Assembly: GCA_038093975.1 (NCBI GenBank)
Contig: JBBPTG010000144.1
Coordinates: 1 to 63,559, forward strand
Length of the DNA stretch: 63,559 nucleotides
Direction: 5' to 3'
Source: Chalciporus piperatus
Lineage: Eukaryota; Basidiomycota; Agaricomycetes; Boletales; Boletaceae
Shown: piece by piece, positions 12,122 through 24,527 of the stretch
Layout of the letters: every line of letters begins with the position of its first letter
Position numbering within the stretch: position 1 is the stretch's first letter
Program-made: the position numbers and the translations under genes
Notes under the pieces: generated by a model
What the model was told of the DNA's origin: nothing
The model's input: only the letters and a program-made list of their open reading frames with translations
Database searches by the model: none

Positions 12122-12287
12122 CTAGTCGTGGGGACTCACCTTCTCAAGTAGATATTCTTGTCGTGGACATCAAGTAGATCGATGATCGCTTCCAGTGATG
12201 GTTAAGTACTAGACTCGTGGTTGGGGACCCACCACCTTCTCACGTAAATATTCTTGTCGTGGACATCAAGTAAGTAGATGATAGCAT
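12122..12287. repeat. Imperfect direct duplication in the 3' flank of the F-box gene
   Basis: Two copies of about 70-78 bases (12122-12190 and 12210-12287) share the 25-base core at 12152-12176 and 12248-12272, offset by 96 bases. The flanks carry small indels and substitutions. It sits just past the F-box stop codon, probably in the 3' UTR. Confidence 0.8.
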
Positions 12288-12448
12288 CGTTTAGAGACTT
12301 CGAAACCATACTTGTGCTATCTCGGAGTATTGGAAGTTTGCGGTCGGCAGGTCTTCACGACCGGAAAGGCGGAAACTGATGTGTTCTTACTAAAGAGTGT
12401 CAGTCTAACATGGATCCTGGTGCCGAAGGGTATCCCAGCGCCTATTAC

Positions 12449-14585
12449 TCATGCTTCCATCTTCTTCTGTCCCCTCCCCTCCTTGATCTGTTGCTTCATC
12501 TCCCGAAGTCTCGCACTCCTTTTGATCCCGAAACCGTCCTGGAAGATCCGCTGGACTTCCTCCAAACTCAACCCAGCCGTCTCGGGGAAGAAGAAGATGC
12601 AGAAGAGCCAGCCGAGGAAACATAGACCCGCGTAGAATCCGAACGCGCCTGAGGGGGTGATGTCGGTCATCAGGGAAAGGTAGGTAGCGTTGATGATGAA
12701 GTTGGCGCCCCAGTTGGAGGCTGTCGCGAGTGAGGTGCCGATTCCTCGGACTATCGAGTAATGAACGTAGGGATTTAGCTCACCGGACTAGAAACCTGAG
12801 TACCATTACAAACACACCTTCGAGGCCGAATAACTCTCCCTGTTGCCACGGCACGTTCCCAAGCCCGCTAGCATAGGATGCGACAAAGATGATCATCGAA
12901 AGCAACACGATCGCGGACCACGCTTGGGAGTAGTGCTGACCAGTGACGAGAACGTTGCCGGTGTGCTCGGTCATAACTAGATACACACTTGGGTTATGTT
13001 TGGCTGGGCCAGATCATGCGAAGCTCACAATGAAATGCGATGGCAGCCAAGGTCAACCCAAAGATCATTCCCGGGGCAGACCACAACATGATTCGTCTCC
13101 GGCCGACAATATCTATCCACCTAAAAGAGCGATAAGCGCTGCGAAGCGATGGTGGAAGAACGAGAACAAACTTGAGTGCAACCAGCGTGAAAATGAAGTT
13201 TGTTCCGGAGATGATGAGTCCAACTGCGGTCGGCTGATTAAAGCCGATCTCCTGGAAGAGCGAAGCGGAATAGTACATGAGTGTGTTGAACCCACAGAGT
13301 TGTTGGAAGGCTTGCATTCCACAAGCGATGACTTGAGAGCGTGAGTATTAGAAGAACTTCACGTATGATAGGATGTGATCGTACTCAAGGCTCTTCGGTT
13401 GGCTGGAATCAAGGCCATAGATGCCAATCTTTGCCAGAATGTGGTCGAATTAGCAATCTCGATGCTTTGCCGAACCGCCGCGTGGAGAACAGTAAGCTAT
13501 TTCGAGGTCAGAAACATAAGTGAGAAGAATGGGGTGTTCCGAAAGAATAGATGGACCTACCTTGCGTTCCACTTGCTCCGGGGATGCTGTCGTATAAACA
13601 CGGGAGAGTGCCCGGTGAGCAGCCTCCATGTTTCCCCGTCTCACCAAAATTCGCGCTGTCGGGATAACCATCAACAACTGACCACAGACTACCTTGAATG
13701 CAAAGAGCGCTCACGGGATTCTGGAAGGAATGCCAATACGCCCAGTTGTATCGCAGCAGGCACAGCACCGAGGCCAACCATCCATCTCCAGCCACCACTC
13801 ACGTTCGCAAAACCAGCGTCGATGCCATACGCGATGACTTGTCCAAGGGTTATCATGACGACATTCAGTACGACCATCCGTCCTCGTAGACGCGTCGGGG
13901 AGAGTTCTTGGATATAAAGGGGAGCGATACATGATGCGAGGCCAACGCCGAGACCAACCAAGAAGCGACATCCGATCTAATGCCAAGCATTCGTTATATT
14001 GATCGAGGTGACAACGGGACGAGAACCATACCATACTCCATACAGTGTGACAGACAGCTTGCCCGATGGCACCTCCCATGAAGATGAAGTCAGCAACACC
14101 TAGGACAAGCCTACGACCAGTCCAATCTGACATTGCACCGGCAGCAAGACCACCGAGCAGAGCACCCAGGGTCGTCGCAGTCGTGATGAATTCCTACAGC
14201 GACAAACCAAAAGTGAGAAGAACCAAAGGTCGAACACGCTCGGACCTCTCACCTTTTGACCATTGGAGAGCGAGGCTGGTCCCAAATCACCATTTATCGT
14301 CACAAGTGCACCCGAGATGACACCCGTGTCATAACCTAAACGATTTCATCAACGAACCACACTCCAAGTCAAGACTATGTTAGAGAGACCATACAGAATA
14401 CACTGACCGAATAGCAATCCGGATATGGTACAACAACAGACCAGGAGCCAGACGAACCAAGTCGTGCGTTCCTCGCCTTCGATCAGCACGGCATACTCTG
14501 AAATATCGCCTGCAGCTACACTCTGAACAATCTCGCCGAATGCATCATGTGAGGTCTTTTCGTTGACGTCTCCTGGGGAGGTCAT
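12449..14585 (-). CDS. Myo-inositol transporter of the MFS sugar porter family (ITR1-like)
   Basis: This is a plasma membrane proton-coupled sugar/polyol carrier with 12 predicted TM segments. Motifs in order include [74 protein letters not shown] and, near the C-terminus, [11 protein letters not shown] and [16 protein letters not shown]. The PWQQGELF segment is the signature that sets fungal inositol transporters apart from hexose carriers. About ten short introns separate the exons. The start [10 protein letters not shown] is the only ATG fitting the N-terminal cytoplasmic tail before TM1. It converges with the F-box gene. Substrate is inferred from motif similarity only. Confidence 0.85.
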
Positions 14586-14648
14586 GATGATATCGTGCGG
14601 TCGTAAGAATCGTTCGGTTCAGCGCCGGCAAGCCCGAGCGAAGTGCCC

Positions 14649-14654
14649 TTTATA
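14649..14654 (-). promoter_or_regulatory. Probable TATA box of the inositol transporter gene
   Basis: The sequence GGTATAAAGGG on the minus strand lies 64 bases upstream of the transporter ATG, leaving room for a short 5' UTR. It is assigned by sequence match and position only. Confidence 0.45.
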
Positions 14655-15194
14655 CCCCGCATAAATTAAACAAGTTTTCGTGGCTCTTCCTTCACCAGGC
14701 CGGTGCTACGTCACGAGGGGTATTACTTTTTCCATCAGATTCGTTGATGATGAGTGTGGAGTTTACGACATTGTTGGAGCATTCGCGCGGCGGACCGTGA
14801 CAGGAACTTCGACTGTCTTCCTACCTCAGGCTAATAGTAGTAAGGGAGACTAGGACCGTGATAGCCTGGGGCCATGACTCCACTGCGCATCAGATTTTGA
14901 TCAGCATGAAGAGGGTACTCACTTGTAGAGGAGCGGAAGAAACGAGGAAAGCACTGGTGACATACCGTACTCATCACTCTGCCTGCGCCATACATGTGGG
15001 CGGTGGAAAGTCTGAGACATGTGCATGAGCTTCTGACTGGGCGAATCACACCTGAAATCAAAGACTCGAGGATATGCGACGATTACAAGGAAACTACGCA
15101 TCTAATATATCGATACAAAATAATCCAATGCTATATATCTAAACAGTCCCAAAAGACAAGCACGAATCCACCCAGAACGAGGAACGCAAAAAAA
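14655..15194. other. Intergenic region between inositol transporter and CAP10 gene
   Basis: It contains the upstream region of the transporter and the 3' flank of the glycosyltransferase. Small ORFs here lack recognisable domains. Confidence 0.5.
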
Positions 15195-17393
15195 TCACAA
15201 AACAAAACTCATCGCATCCCGATCATCCGCCCAGAGCCTTGCGTACTCCAAACACAGTCGATAGACGTACGCTACATAGTGGATGAGTAATGACTCCGAG
15301 TAGCGCGGGTCCACGAACCTTCCATGTCAACCGTGCGCCCAATGGTGTTTTTCCACTGCTTCCCAGCACGCGCTATTCGGCGTAGTTGGCCGTCTCTTTC
15401 TTTCTTGAGGGCTTCCCATTCGGGCGTCATGGGTGTGGTTGCATTTGCGAGTTCGATTGCGGAAGGTGATGGGCCTGAAAAGTATGCATGGACGTTGTAG
15501 ATTTCTGCGTAGGACGAGGACAAGGGTATATAGTGCAGCCTTGAAGTGTGTCAGTCCAATGGCTACGGGCATGACGAGGAAGGGTCCGACGTACCATGGC
15601 TGCAGCCAATCCGAGAAAAATTCCTTGTACACGGTCGATTTAATCACGGCGCTATCAGATGCCATCAAGGCCGGAAATCTCCCAGAGTAAGACATGCCAT
15701 CCAAATCGACCAGGTATTTGTAAGTCCAATGTTTCCCGAGTGGTACAGAATCCGCAAATCGGTGAAGTCTTCTCAGTTCGTCTTCACCACCGGGATAATC
15801 ACCAACAGCGGAGACAAATGCGACGTCCATGATATCATTGTTTAGGTCTTTGGCTGGGACAGTAGTCGAGACGAACGTTTCGGGCTTCGAAGGTGCGGAG
15901 TGGACGATAGTTAGGTTATCGGTGGAACTTTCGTGAGCCATACGGAGGAACCTAAATCAAAATACAGTCTTTCAGAACGCTGAAAACAATCCGGCAAAGA
16001 CTGTACCTGTGCCGCTGATAATACGGAGAAAACCCTGGAGGTGTGCTCCCACCTCCAGTCGTGGAACCACGCCAGAATATTCGATCACTCTTCTGATCCC
16101 AAGGGACTTCCATGACATCAAAATCTTGGACCTCCTCCTTGACAGTATCCCATGCGTAAGTATACCTAGAGCTCCCTCTATGATAGTAGTGGCTGGGTAT
16201 CCTGATATCTGCAAACCCGTTTGCTTTCGAGGGAGAAAACACGGGATAAAGAACTGAAGCGGTCCGCCAATCGGAAAAGAAGTGTCCCTGAGCGTAATGA
16301 GCCCACGGGTTTTCGCAGAAGTCGAAATCATGATCAACGGTCTTGGCAAAGGAAAGGGTATCACTTTCGCCTCCCGATTTTGCCAAGGGCGCGCTTTGTC
16401 GAAGAACAGTGGGGTTCCTATACGAGCTGAATAGTTGTCGTGCCGCAGTACCGGGGGGGCAAGTGCGACGGTAAGTATCCCATACGCTTCCTTGACCTCC
16501 CCAACTGGGAGTGAAGTCACCCAGCATTGATGTTACGCCGCCTGCGAGGTCCATGATATGATGGGTGGTGCACGAAGTAACAAAATCTTACCAGAAGAAT
16601 CTTGCTGTGTGAGGTTAGGGTATTTCAAATGTTCCCAAGGAACTAGCACACGACCTTCAGCTTTGGAATTGATCGGCAGGTCCATATTGGGCAGCTAGGA
16701 GGCGAGTAAGATCATTGCCCATCAAAAGACAAGCACCTCCTTACTTTGTGTTGGAACTTTTCAATAAGATCACGGAATCCGCCTGATCTGTGACCACGTT
16801 CGTCGTCTACATACGCTTTTTTGATGTCTGCGTTGAATACTTCTCCATCTTCAATGCGAACGAGGTCGATGGAGGGTAGATGCCCCATCTGAGGAATCAG
16901 CTAAGCAAGTTTCATCATAAGAAAGCCGGATTACCTGGTATGCTCTCCGACGCAACTCTTCGCCGCTCAAACTCCAGAATGGCTCGAGGTCCTCGACTAT
17001 CGCATCGAATTCATCGACCAACTTGACGTTGTTGGCCTTTGCAAACTCCCACCACTCGTCGAATCCCCGAGGGGGGTCACGGCCATTACGATGTCTGTAC
17101 TCTGCCACAGCCTCGGGGAGCGTCTTGCTCTGTTTCTCGAGCAGCCTCTTGAAAGACTCTTCCGCCTCGGACATGAGGTTTGGTATTGGGTGTTCTATAG
17201 TGTTTGCTCCAGAGCTTCGAATGAATGGGATCCATTCAGAGGTTGACTTGAGCCGACTTGATCGAGATGTTGTTGGTTTCGGGTCGATGGAGGAGCGACC
17301 ATGTTTGCTAGCGAACAGTCCTGTGAGCATGAAGAGGACAAACACGCAGCCAAGGAATATCCATCCGGCATGGCGTTGATTTGTAGTTCGCAT
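15195..17393 (-). CDS. CAP10-domain glycosyltransferase (GT90)
   Basis: This is a type II membrane glycosyltransferase of the CAP10/KTEL family, related to Cryptococcus Cap10p and to protein O-glucosyl/xylosyltransferases of the secretory pathway. The N-terminus MRTTNQRHAG is followed by a single TM segment (GWIFLGCVFVLFMLTGLFA). Central motifs include DLAGGVTSMLGDFTPSWG, CENPWAHYAQGHFFSDWR, KSDRIFWRGSTTGG, LVDLDGMSYSGRFPALMAS and STVYKEFFSDWLQPW. The C-terminus is DMEAYVYRLCLEYARLWADD, reached by splicing out 15263-15328 or nearby. The start at 17393 is the first ATG; an upstream TTG would add 20 residues and was not used. It is divergent from the AMSH gene. Sugar and acceptor are not known. 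Confidence 0.87.
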
Positions 17394-17664
17394 CTGCTCT
17401 ACACAAGGCTCTATGAACTTGGAACTTGGGAGGGAGCTAAAGGAAGAATGCAAATCAGCGCTATTAGTACGAAATTAGAAAGGAACCATACCGATACTTG
17501 GCTTGTTTGCCGTCACTGTCCTCGACGTTGACGTTGACCGCCACTAGTGCGGTCTCACGTGATCCCAATATTCCAGAGGTGACCCGAAAAGGCAAGTATG
17601 TTGGCGTAGTCCTGGCAGGTTGGCAGCGGAACGTTTACGGCCTAATCACCTTTGTCGTTCTGCC

Positions 17665-20247
17665 ATGTCTTCGCCATACCCAAGAGCTTCGCCGCAGTCC
17701 GTACCATCACCTCGAAGACCGTACTGTATCGCAGAACTCGCAGATCGAGCTACAAACAACATATGGGACCCCTCAAAGGGTTTGAAGCCATGGCTGAAAG
17801 CCGCTGATGGATTCCGCAAGGCAGGCAAGGCCTACCACCAGGCTGGTGACCTCGAGGCAGCATTTGTAGAGCTTGCGAAAGCAGCAACCATCGTTCTAGA
17901 GAAGCTTCCTTCACACAAGGAATATTACACCCTTTTGAGTGCAACGCAGCGTCATAACCTCGGTCTCGTGAGTACTCAAGCTCCGCTTTCGTTGGCGATC
18001 AGAATTGATGGGTCAATTTTCGTGCGAGCTGCACGTCGAGGTCCCCTTCCCATCCTATCGCTTGACGTGTTCCTACAATCGTTTGAATCTCGAAGCTAAT
18101 TTATTCTTATTGCGGCGCAGAACGGACAAGACATCCTCTCAAATCTTGGCGAAATAAAACCGATTCTCGTCGATCGTTACGAACGTTGGGCCGCTCAAAA
18201 CCCAGAAGAAGCTGCCGCTATTCGTGCCGCCCTAGACTCTGGCGGGAGAAGGCAGGACGATTCCCGAAACGATCGGTATTTCGACCACGACCAGTCAGGA
18301 TGGCAGGCTCATGAAGCGGCGAGGCGTGAGTCTGGGCTGAGGCGTGAAGGCTCTAGGAGAGAGGAAACGAGAGGAACGAACAACGAACCGTACAGAGCAG
18401 TCGAACAGAAGACAGTGGCTCCACAGCGTCGCCCGCAGGTCGATACGGAAGCCAGCAGAAAGAGGGAGGATGCTCTAGCAGCCGCGAGACGAGCTGCGAC
18501 CGTTTCTCGAGAACCTTCGCTCATCAGACGAGACAGGTCGGAGAGGTCAGGGTCGGAGCCAGTGACCCCAGTAAGCGGAGAGGAACGGGAACGACGGAGA
18601 GGGCGAGAGCGAGAACGTGAAGATATTAGGAGTCATCAAGAGGAAGCAAGGGCTCGTGAGGAAGCAAGGGCTCGTGAGGAAGAAACGGCGCGGAGACGGA
18701 AGAGAGAGCAGGAAGGTATTTTGAAACGTCAGCAGGAAGCAGAGACTGCGTCTCGCGCAGCTCGCCGCAGCGTCGAGCCCTCACCTACATATGCATCTTC
18801 TCTCCCAATCCAACCTCACCAGCACAATCAATCATCATCAAGGCATGGAGAACCTACTGCCCTTCCACAATCTATGCCTTTAGAAAGCCCGACTAGGTTA
18901 GTCTCACCATCAATCCTGTGCGCGCATTAAAGCCCCTGTTGACAGCTTTAATAGACCTCAGACAGTTAGAGCGTATGTAGACTGGTCATATCAGGGGTTC
19001 ATCTTCTAGCTCACTGACTTCGTCTTCCATTCCAGTCCATCATACCCGATACCAATTACAACTACATCACCTGCACCACCAGAAGGAAACTTCCGATACC
19101 CCCAACTCATGTCGCAGCATCAATTATCACAGGGTTATACACCCTCCCTGCAGTCTATGTTTAGTTATCCCACACTAAAGCCTTCAGAAGTCGGGCCTAC
19201 GTCCCTCCTATTCATTCCGCAGTCGTCGAGGACGCCATCTAGTCACTTGTACTCCGCCGACACGCTTCCTCGTCCCTCATTGCCAGTCGTGCCCCAGCAT
19301 CCGGCGCCCACCCAACACTCGTCTAGCTTCGGATCGTTGTCTCGATCCCAAGGTGTACCGCCACCACCGCCACCGCCACCCCTGCACGTGGAACCAGAGC
19401 GTTTCCGCACCGCCTCCCAAGAATCTGCACGGATCACCCGTGAGCAAACTGTCGAAGACCGCGTACCAGAATTGAAGACCGTGGCTCTACCTCGGGATTG
19501 TCTCCCAAGATTCCTGTCTGTCGCATCGCTCAATACGTCTAGGAATCGAGAAACGTGTGGACTCCTGCTTGGCAAAGACCAGAAAGGCAAGTTCATTGTT
19601 ACGACGCTCCTGATTCCGAAGCAGCACTCGACCAGCGACACATGTACGATGGACGAAGAGGAATTGGTGATGCTATTCACAGAAGAGAGGTCGTTGATAA
19701 CGCTTGGATGGGTGAGTTGGTGAAAGGACGGATATGCGTGCGTAGATGGATTGCTTACATCTGGCCAGATCCATACGCATCCTTCACAATCATGTGAGTA
19801 CCTGTGGCTCATCGCAGATGCGGCGTCTTATCCGTCGTTCCGATAGGTTTCATGTCCTCGGTGGACCTGCATACTCACTCCGGTTTCCAACGCATGCTTC
19901 CAGAGTCATTCGCAGTCGTCTGTGCACCCAAGTCGACTCCGAAGTATGTCCCTATTGACTTTTTTATTTTTCTTGATTTCAAATTGAACCTGATTTCTAG
20001 CTTTGGAATTTTCCGCCTGACGGATCCACCCGGTCTGCAAACTATTCTTAATTGTCACGCCAAAGAAGCCTTCCATCCCCATTCCGATCTCCCCATTTAC
20101 ACTGTACGTCACCCTCACCTCGAATACGGTTGTCTGTATTGGAAACTGACGACATTTTTTTTTCGCCCCCTTCTTCGTACTTAGGACGCGGACAAGGGCC
20201 ATGTCCAGACGAAAGACCTGCCTCTCGAGATCGTGGATTTGCGGTAA
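17665..20247 (+). CDS. AMSH-like JAMM deubiquitinase (STAMBP/Sst2 family)
   Basis: This is a zinc metalloprotease that trims Lys63-linked ubiquitin chains at endosomes with ESCRT-0. An N-terminal MIT/USP8-dimer region (about residues 15-110: [15 protein letters not shown], then [19 protein letters not shown] and [15 protein letters not shown]) is followed by a charged Arg/Glu-rich coiled coil (about 150-270). Next comes a Pro/Ser-rich linker with eight consecutive prolines, and a C-terminal MPN+ domain. The latter has [30 protein letters not shown] and the family-specific insert with [11 protein letters not shown]. The zinc ligands of the HTHP motif and the distal Asp are present. It ends at TAA 20245-20247. 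It is divergent from the CAP10 gene over 271 bases. Confidence 0.92.
18641..18676 (+). repeat. Exact 18-base tandem duplication inside the AMSH gene
   Basis: Two identical 18-base units encode EEARAR twice within the charged coiled coil. The reading frame is kept. Confidence 0.85.
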
Positions 20248-23200
20248 TCATACACACCCTTCTCACAGCTGATCGATTCCATCATCTATCCTAGTCCATA
20301 TTTCCTACTATTTCCTCGCGTCCCCCCCCCCGCTTCCACGACCTCTTTGTGCCTTTCTGCAGCATGTTTGTGACATATTCGGCATTTGTACTTATCTTGA
20401 GCGCAAGGCAGCAACATTTGGCATGGCATTATATTGTTTTTGCAATTCTTTGCGTTTGATGATCGGTGTTTTGATGATCGATGATCTCGCATTCGACAGC
20501 AGTCAGCGTTGTGTGAGCGTGTCCCTGTGTCCGTGTGATGGCCGTGTTGAACGCGGATAAGCTCTGACGCAAGCCAGAGTGTTGTGGTTGTGCGTTCGGG
20601 ACTGTCCAATGTGGTTCCAGCCATTTGTTTCACGATGGAGCGTATCTGAGATCGGCGGGGCGACAGCGTGTGTTCCGGTGTGACTGCAGGCTCTGGCTAG
20701 TAGTAGTAGGACTGCCCATGCAGTGGCAAAGGCTGTTTCCGCAGCATAGCATACGTATCGCAAACCGCAAATCCGCTCATTTTTCAGAGCAGAACCACTT
20801 GTCATTTGCCTGCGCGCCTCGAAGTCACCTATAACAACTTGTTCGGGAATTACCTCTCGGTGTTGATACTTGCTAATACAGCTACCAACTGATCCCAACG
20901 GCCTCGACTCGCAATTGTATATTAGTATTCGTCCCTGGTTCTCGAGAACCGCCAAATGACTGATCTAGATTGAGCGTTTTCAAGTTTGGTTCGCCGAGGT
21001 GGTGATTGACGAGCGATGGATGCTGATACGGGTACAATGATTGTGTTTGCGTTTGCGTTTGTGAGAGAATCTGTGCGATTAGTGATATATCCGGTTACAT
21101 ACTGGACTGAATTGACAGCGGGCCCGACATGGTGGGCAGGGGGGGGGAAAAGAGCATACGTCGACACATCGAGTCGCGATCGCCGACGAGGCCTCGGACC
21201 GATCGCCTTATCGGAGAAATGCGCCTGGACTCAACCTGGACCAGCTAGTCGCCGAGTGAGAGGCAGATCGCAATGGGAATCACATCAACTCACCGGATGA
21301 TCCAGCCTCAAGACCCCAGCCCGAAAGCGATCGCACCAATATTTCTGAGCACGATCAGGAGGTCTGGCGGTCAGTTCTCCAAAGTAGAAAATTTGAAACC
21401 AGTGATACAAAGATAAGCCTAGGGGAGGGGTACGAGAAGGATCCAATCCTGGATGCCTCGTGCTAGCTAAAGATGGCCCGTGGGGAGCCCGGAAGCGCGT
21501 GTGTGTGTGCTTCTCAGCGGGACCTTTCTGGTGGTCTGTTTATGGATCGTTCTTCCAGTGACGCCGTCTATGTTCGCATTCTTCTTTGTCCTTGACTGAC
21601 TCGTCGCCGCTTCACGCAGCTCCCACAGTATAAGACTGCGAGAGCGGCAGTGCTGGAAGGAATGGCAAGTCGGATCTCCAAGTTATTGGGATTTGTCTGA
21701 TGATGGCTGATGCCAGATACGGTGTGCGATACGAGGGATAACGCCTCCCCCTAATCAGCGGGGATCAGTTCAGCTGGGCATTGGTCCCTCTGGCAATCAC
21801 CGTCCGTTTCCTATTTTGCGTTCCCCTAGAGGACAAATGCAGTGAGACGTGGGACGAATATATCCCTCGACGACTGTGGTGATTGGATACATTGTTCGAT
21901 GTGTATCACGCCACACATGTCATTTCATATACGACGGACAGCTCGCTCCGGTGTGCCTACGGTAGTCGCTGGAGACTACGCGCGCTGAGTGGTCGGAGAT
22001 CGCCTGGAGTTGTACCAGATAGGTAATCTGGGGTTCGGATATCGGTTGAACCGCGTTGTCGACTTGAAATGCATCGTCCGGGCGAAACATAGTTTCATTG
22101 TGCATGTCATTAACCATTCATGCACCAGAAGCATACCAGTCGCGGGAACGTTCATTGGAAGTTCGTCCTGATCGGCCTGCCAGGGGCCCATTTGGGGCAC
22201 GGAAATGTACTTCATAGCGTTAGCGGTGTTCACTCGTGCGCGTGAACTTTGTACTTCGGTACGATCCCGAGAAGTTGACTGGTGACGATATCGTTGACGG
22301 CCATCGGCGAGTCAGGAACCAAACGAGTGAAGAAGAACCGAGATCTGAGCTGGGCGATTGAGAGCGGTATATACTTAGGTAGGGGATCTCACCGGCACCT
22401 TTGGACATATGTTTGAAAAAACGGTGTAGATGGCATCACCGCGTGTTCGTTCTGCATGCATGCAAACACGGCCGACGGACGAACTACCCTTTTTCATCCT
22501 GTTTCCATCGCGGAAACTTCGAATTGGACGAACACGTGTTAGCACCAACTTGGAGCACGTTCGAAAAAAACAGTCTCTCTGTGTTAGGGTGTATCTATCT
22601 CGAGATACCTTCGATGTCCGAGAGTTGCCCAATTTGAGGGGGAAGATAGGATTTGATCTTCAAGAACTATGGGTTATTTTGGATCCTGAGTGCGCGATCA
22701 CTTCGGAGCGAGTTGGCCTGTGAATGAATATGAATAAGACCTATAATAGCATGGGGCTAGAGCCTACTTGGGCCAAGGGTATCCACGTGCAAAAGGAGCA
22801 ACCCGGGTGGTAGTGTATTCTATCCATATCCAATGCTGTCTCAGCACTAGGTTTGAGTGCGCGATGTTGGTACGGGGAGCCTGACTCTGCACCGTATCGC
22901 TGTCAGGTATCCTTCAAAGTTCCAAGCAGCCAAGTTGCAGCCAGGAGCCTCCCGAAAGCGGTTGTTTGTCAAAACACTCTAAAGCAAACAACTCCTGAGA
23001 TAAATATCTTGGTGAAATATATGACCCTTCCGCACCGACCGCCGTGCTTTCGAAACTCTTCAAAAGTCAGAACTCCATGTTTCTCATGAGCGTCGATCCC
23101 AGGTATTAACCCAGATTATCTTTGGGCATTTATGCCCACCCGCTCCATGACCACCATGTGCAGCCCTCCCAAGCTGTGGGTGGTACCACTCCGTTCATGC

Positions 23201-24527
23201 CATCTCCTTGACAAATACACGGTGTTGATTCCAGTGCGTTAGATTGCTCACAAATCCCCATCTGCTTTGCGCCGCGATTCCTGGCAGTCCGATGTCACAC
23301 CGGACGAACCAACGAGGATTCCGGTGTTGGTACGTAACACTTTGCGTCTGGGGTATGTACGTTATGGCCTCAGTTATTTTGTAGAATGAAAATCATCATT
23401 GCTGTTCCTACGGGATGACACACGGCGCGTCTTTGACACCGCGTTTTCAAACCGGCGGTGATCAACAATCCTTTTCGTCCTGGTTAATGATTCGTGCATT
23501 CATCGATTCCGCAGCGCATTCTCCTTCCCCCCTGCGGATATGGCTCATCATGATCTATGATCTTGGCTTGGGTTTCACTGCCTCGCAGGTGCGATGTATG
23601 ATTCCCAAACGCCTCGGGCGCAAACTATATCCATGTACGACGTTCATTTCGAAAGCATTTCAGCATTACACCTCGTCTGTGGGTCGATTTGATCCGACCA
23701 ACCCCGTCTTCCAGTCTGCTGACCATTTATGCGCCCAAGGCGCGCCTCTGGTCACGGGCGGTTCATTTGCGAAGCCATGAACTGCGGGGCGAAGGCGAAG
23801 CGTGAAGCTAAGCTTGACCTGTGAAACGTAATGAGAGAGATCAAATGGTGACTGGTAAAAGTGGCTTCACTTCGCCAGCTGTGGTAGCGTCACAAGGAAG
23901 GCGTTGTTTCCCGCGTTCATACCCATCCTTTGTGTTCGGTGGTCATTTCGGCCGTCCACGATCATCAAACAATAGCCCAGTGAGTCACAATAGAGTGTCG
24001 TGGAACAGGCGACCAACATGCGTGATTGATGCTTCATAGACACGAATACCACGCAGGCGCCCACAGTGTAGCTATGATGCGTGGTAACAACTACGTCTTT
24101 TGTTCTTTTCCTGTCATTGTTGTGAACAAGAGACTGGACCGCCATGTACGTAACATTAAGTCTTCCACCTCCGCCACGTTGAAACCTCGTTGTAAGTTTG
24201 GAGAAGGTATCCAGTTTGGACGAGTCAGGCGAATCTTCCAAGAAGACTGCCAAAATTCTATTCTCGAGTCGGATACCCCCTGAGTTGTCTTTCCAAAGTA
24301 ACTTAACTTCCCACGCAGCTTGGCAAATCTCGATCTGAGATTTGTTCAAGATATCTCATTGTGACCTTGTCAACACGTTGCTTGGCCACGACAGGCAACC
24401 TGCTATCGTCATTCTTCCACCCAGCCATCTCAGGCAGGTGGCTTATACAGCCACCGCGTACAAGGTAAATACCACTCCCTCCTGTCTCTTCCTTCTTCCC
24501 CAACTTGACTCTTCCCAACAACTCGCC
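20248..24527. other. 4.3 kb region without a recognisable gene
   Basis: ORFs up to 160 codons exist on both strands (for example 20503-20955 minus and 23867-24349 minus), but none shows a domain, an intron-joined continuation or a convincing start. The region contains a C run near 20322 and a G run near 21142. It may hold long UTRs, an ncRNA or decayed sequence. Confidence 0.5.

Noticed and set aside
17393..17453. Extended start of the CAP10 gene at 17453
   Set aside because: The codon is TTG; the first ATG is at 17393, immediately before the membrane anchor.
20503..20955. 150-codon minus-strand ORF after the AMSH gene
   Set aside because: No recognisable motif, and part of it may be 3' UTR of the AMSH gene.
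23867..24349. 160-codon minus-strand ORF
   Set aside because: No domain, no plausible start context and no splicing continuation; chance ORFs of this length are expected.
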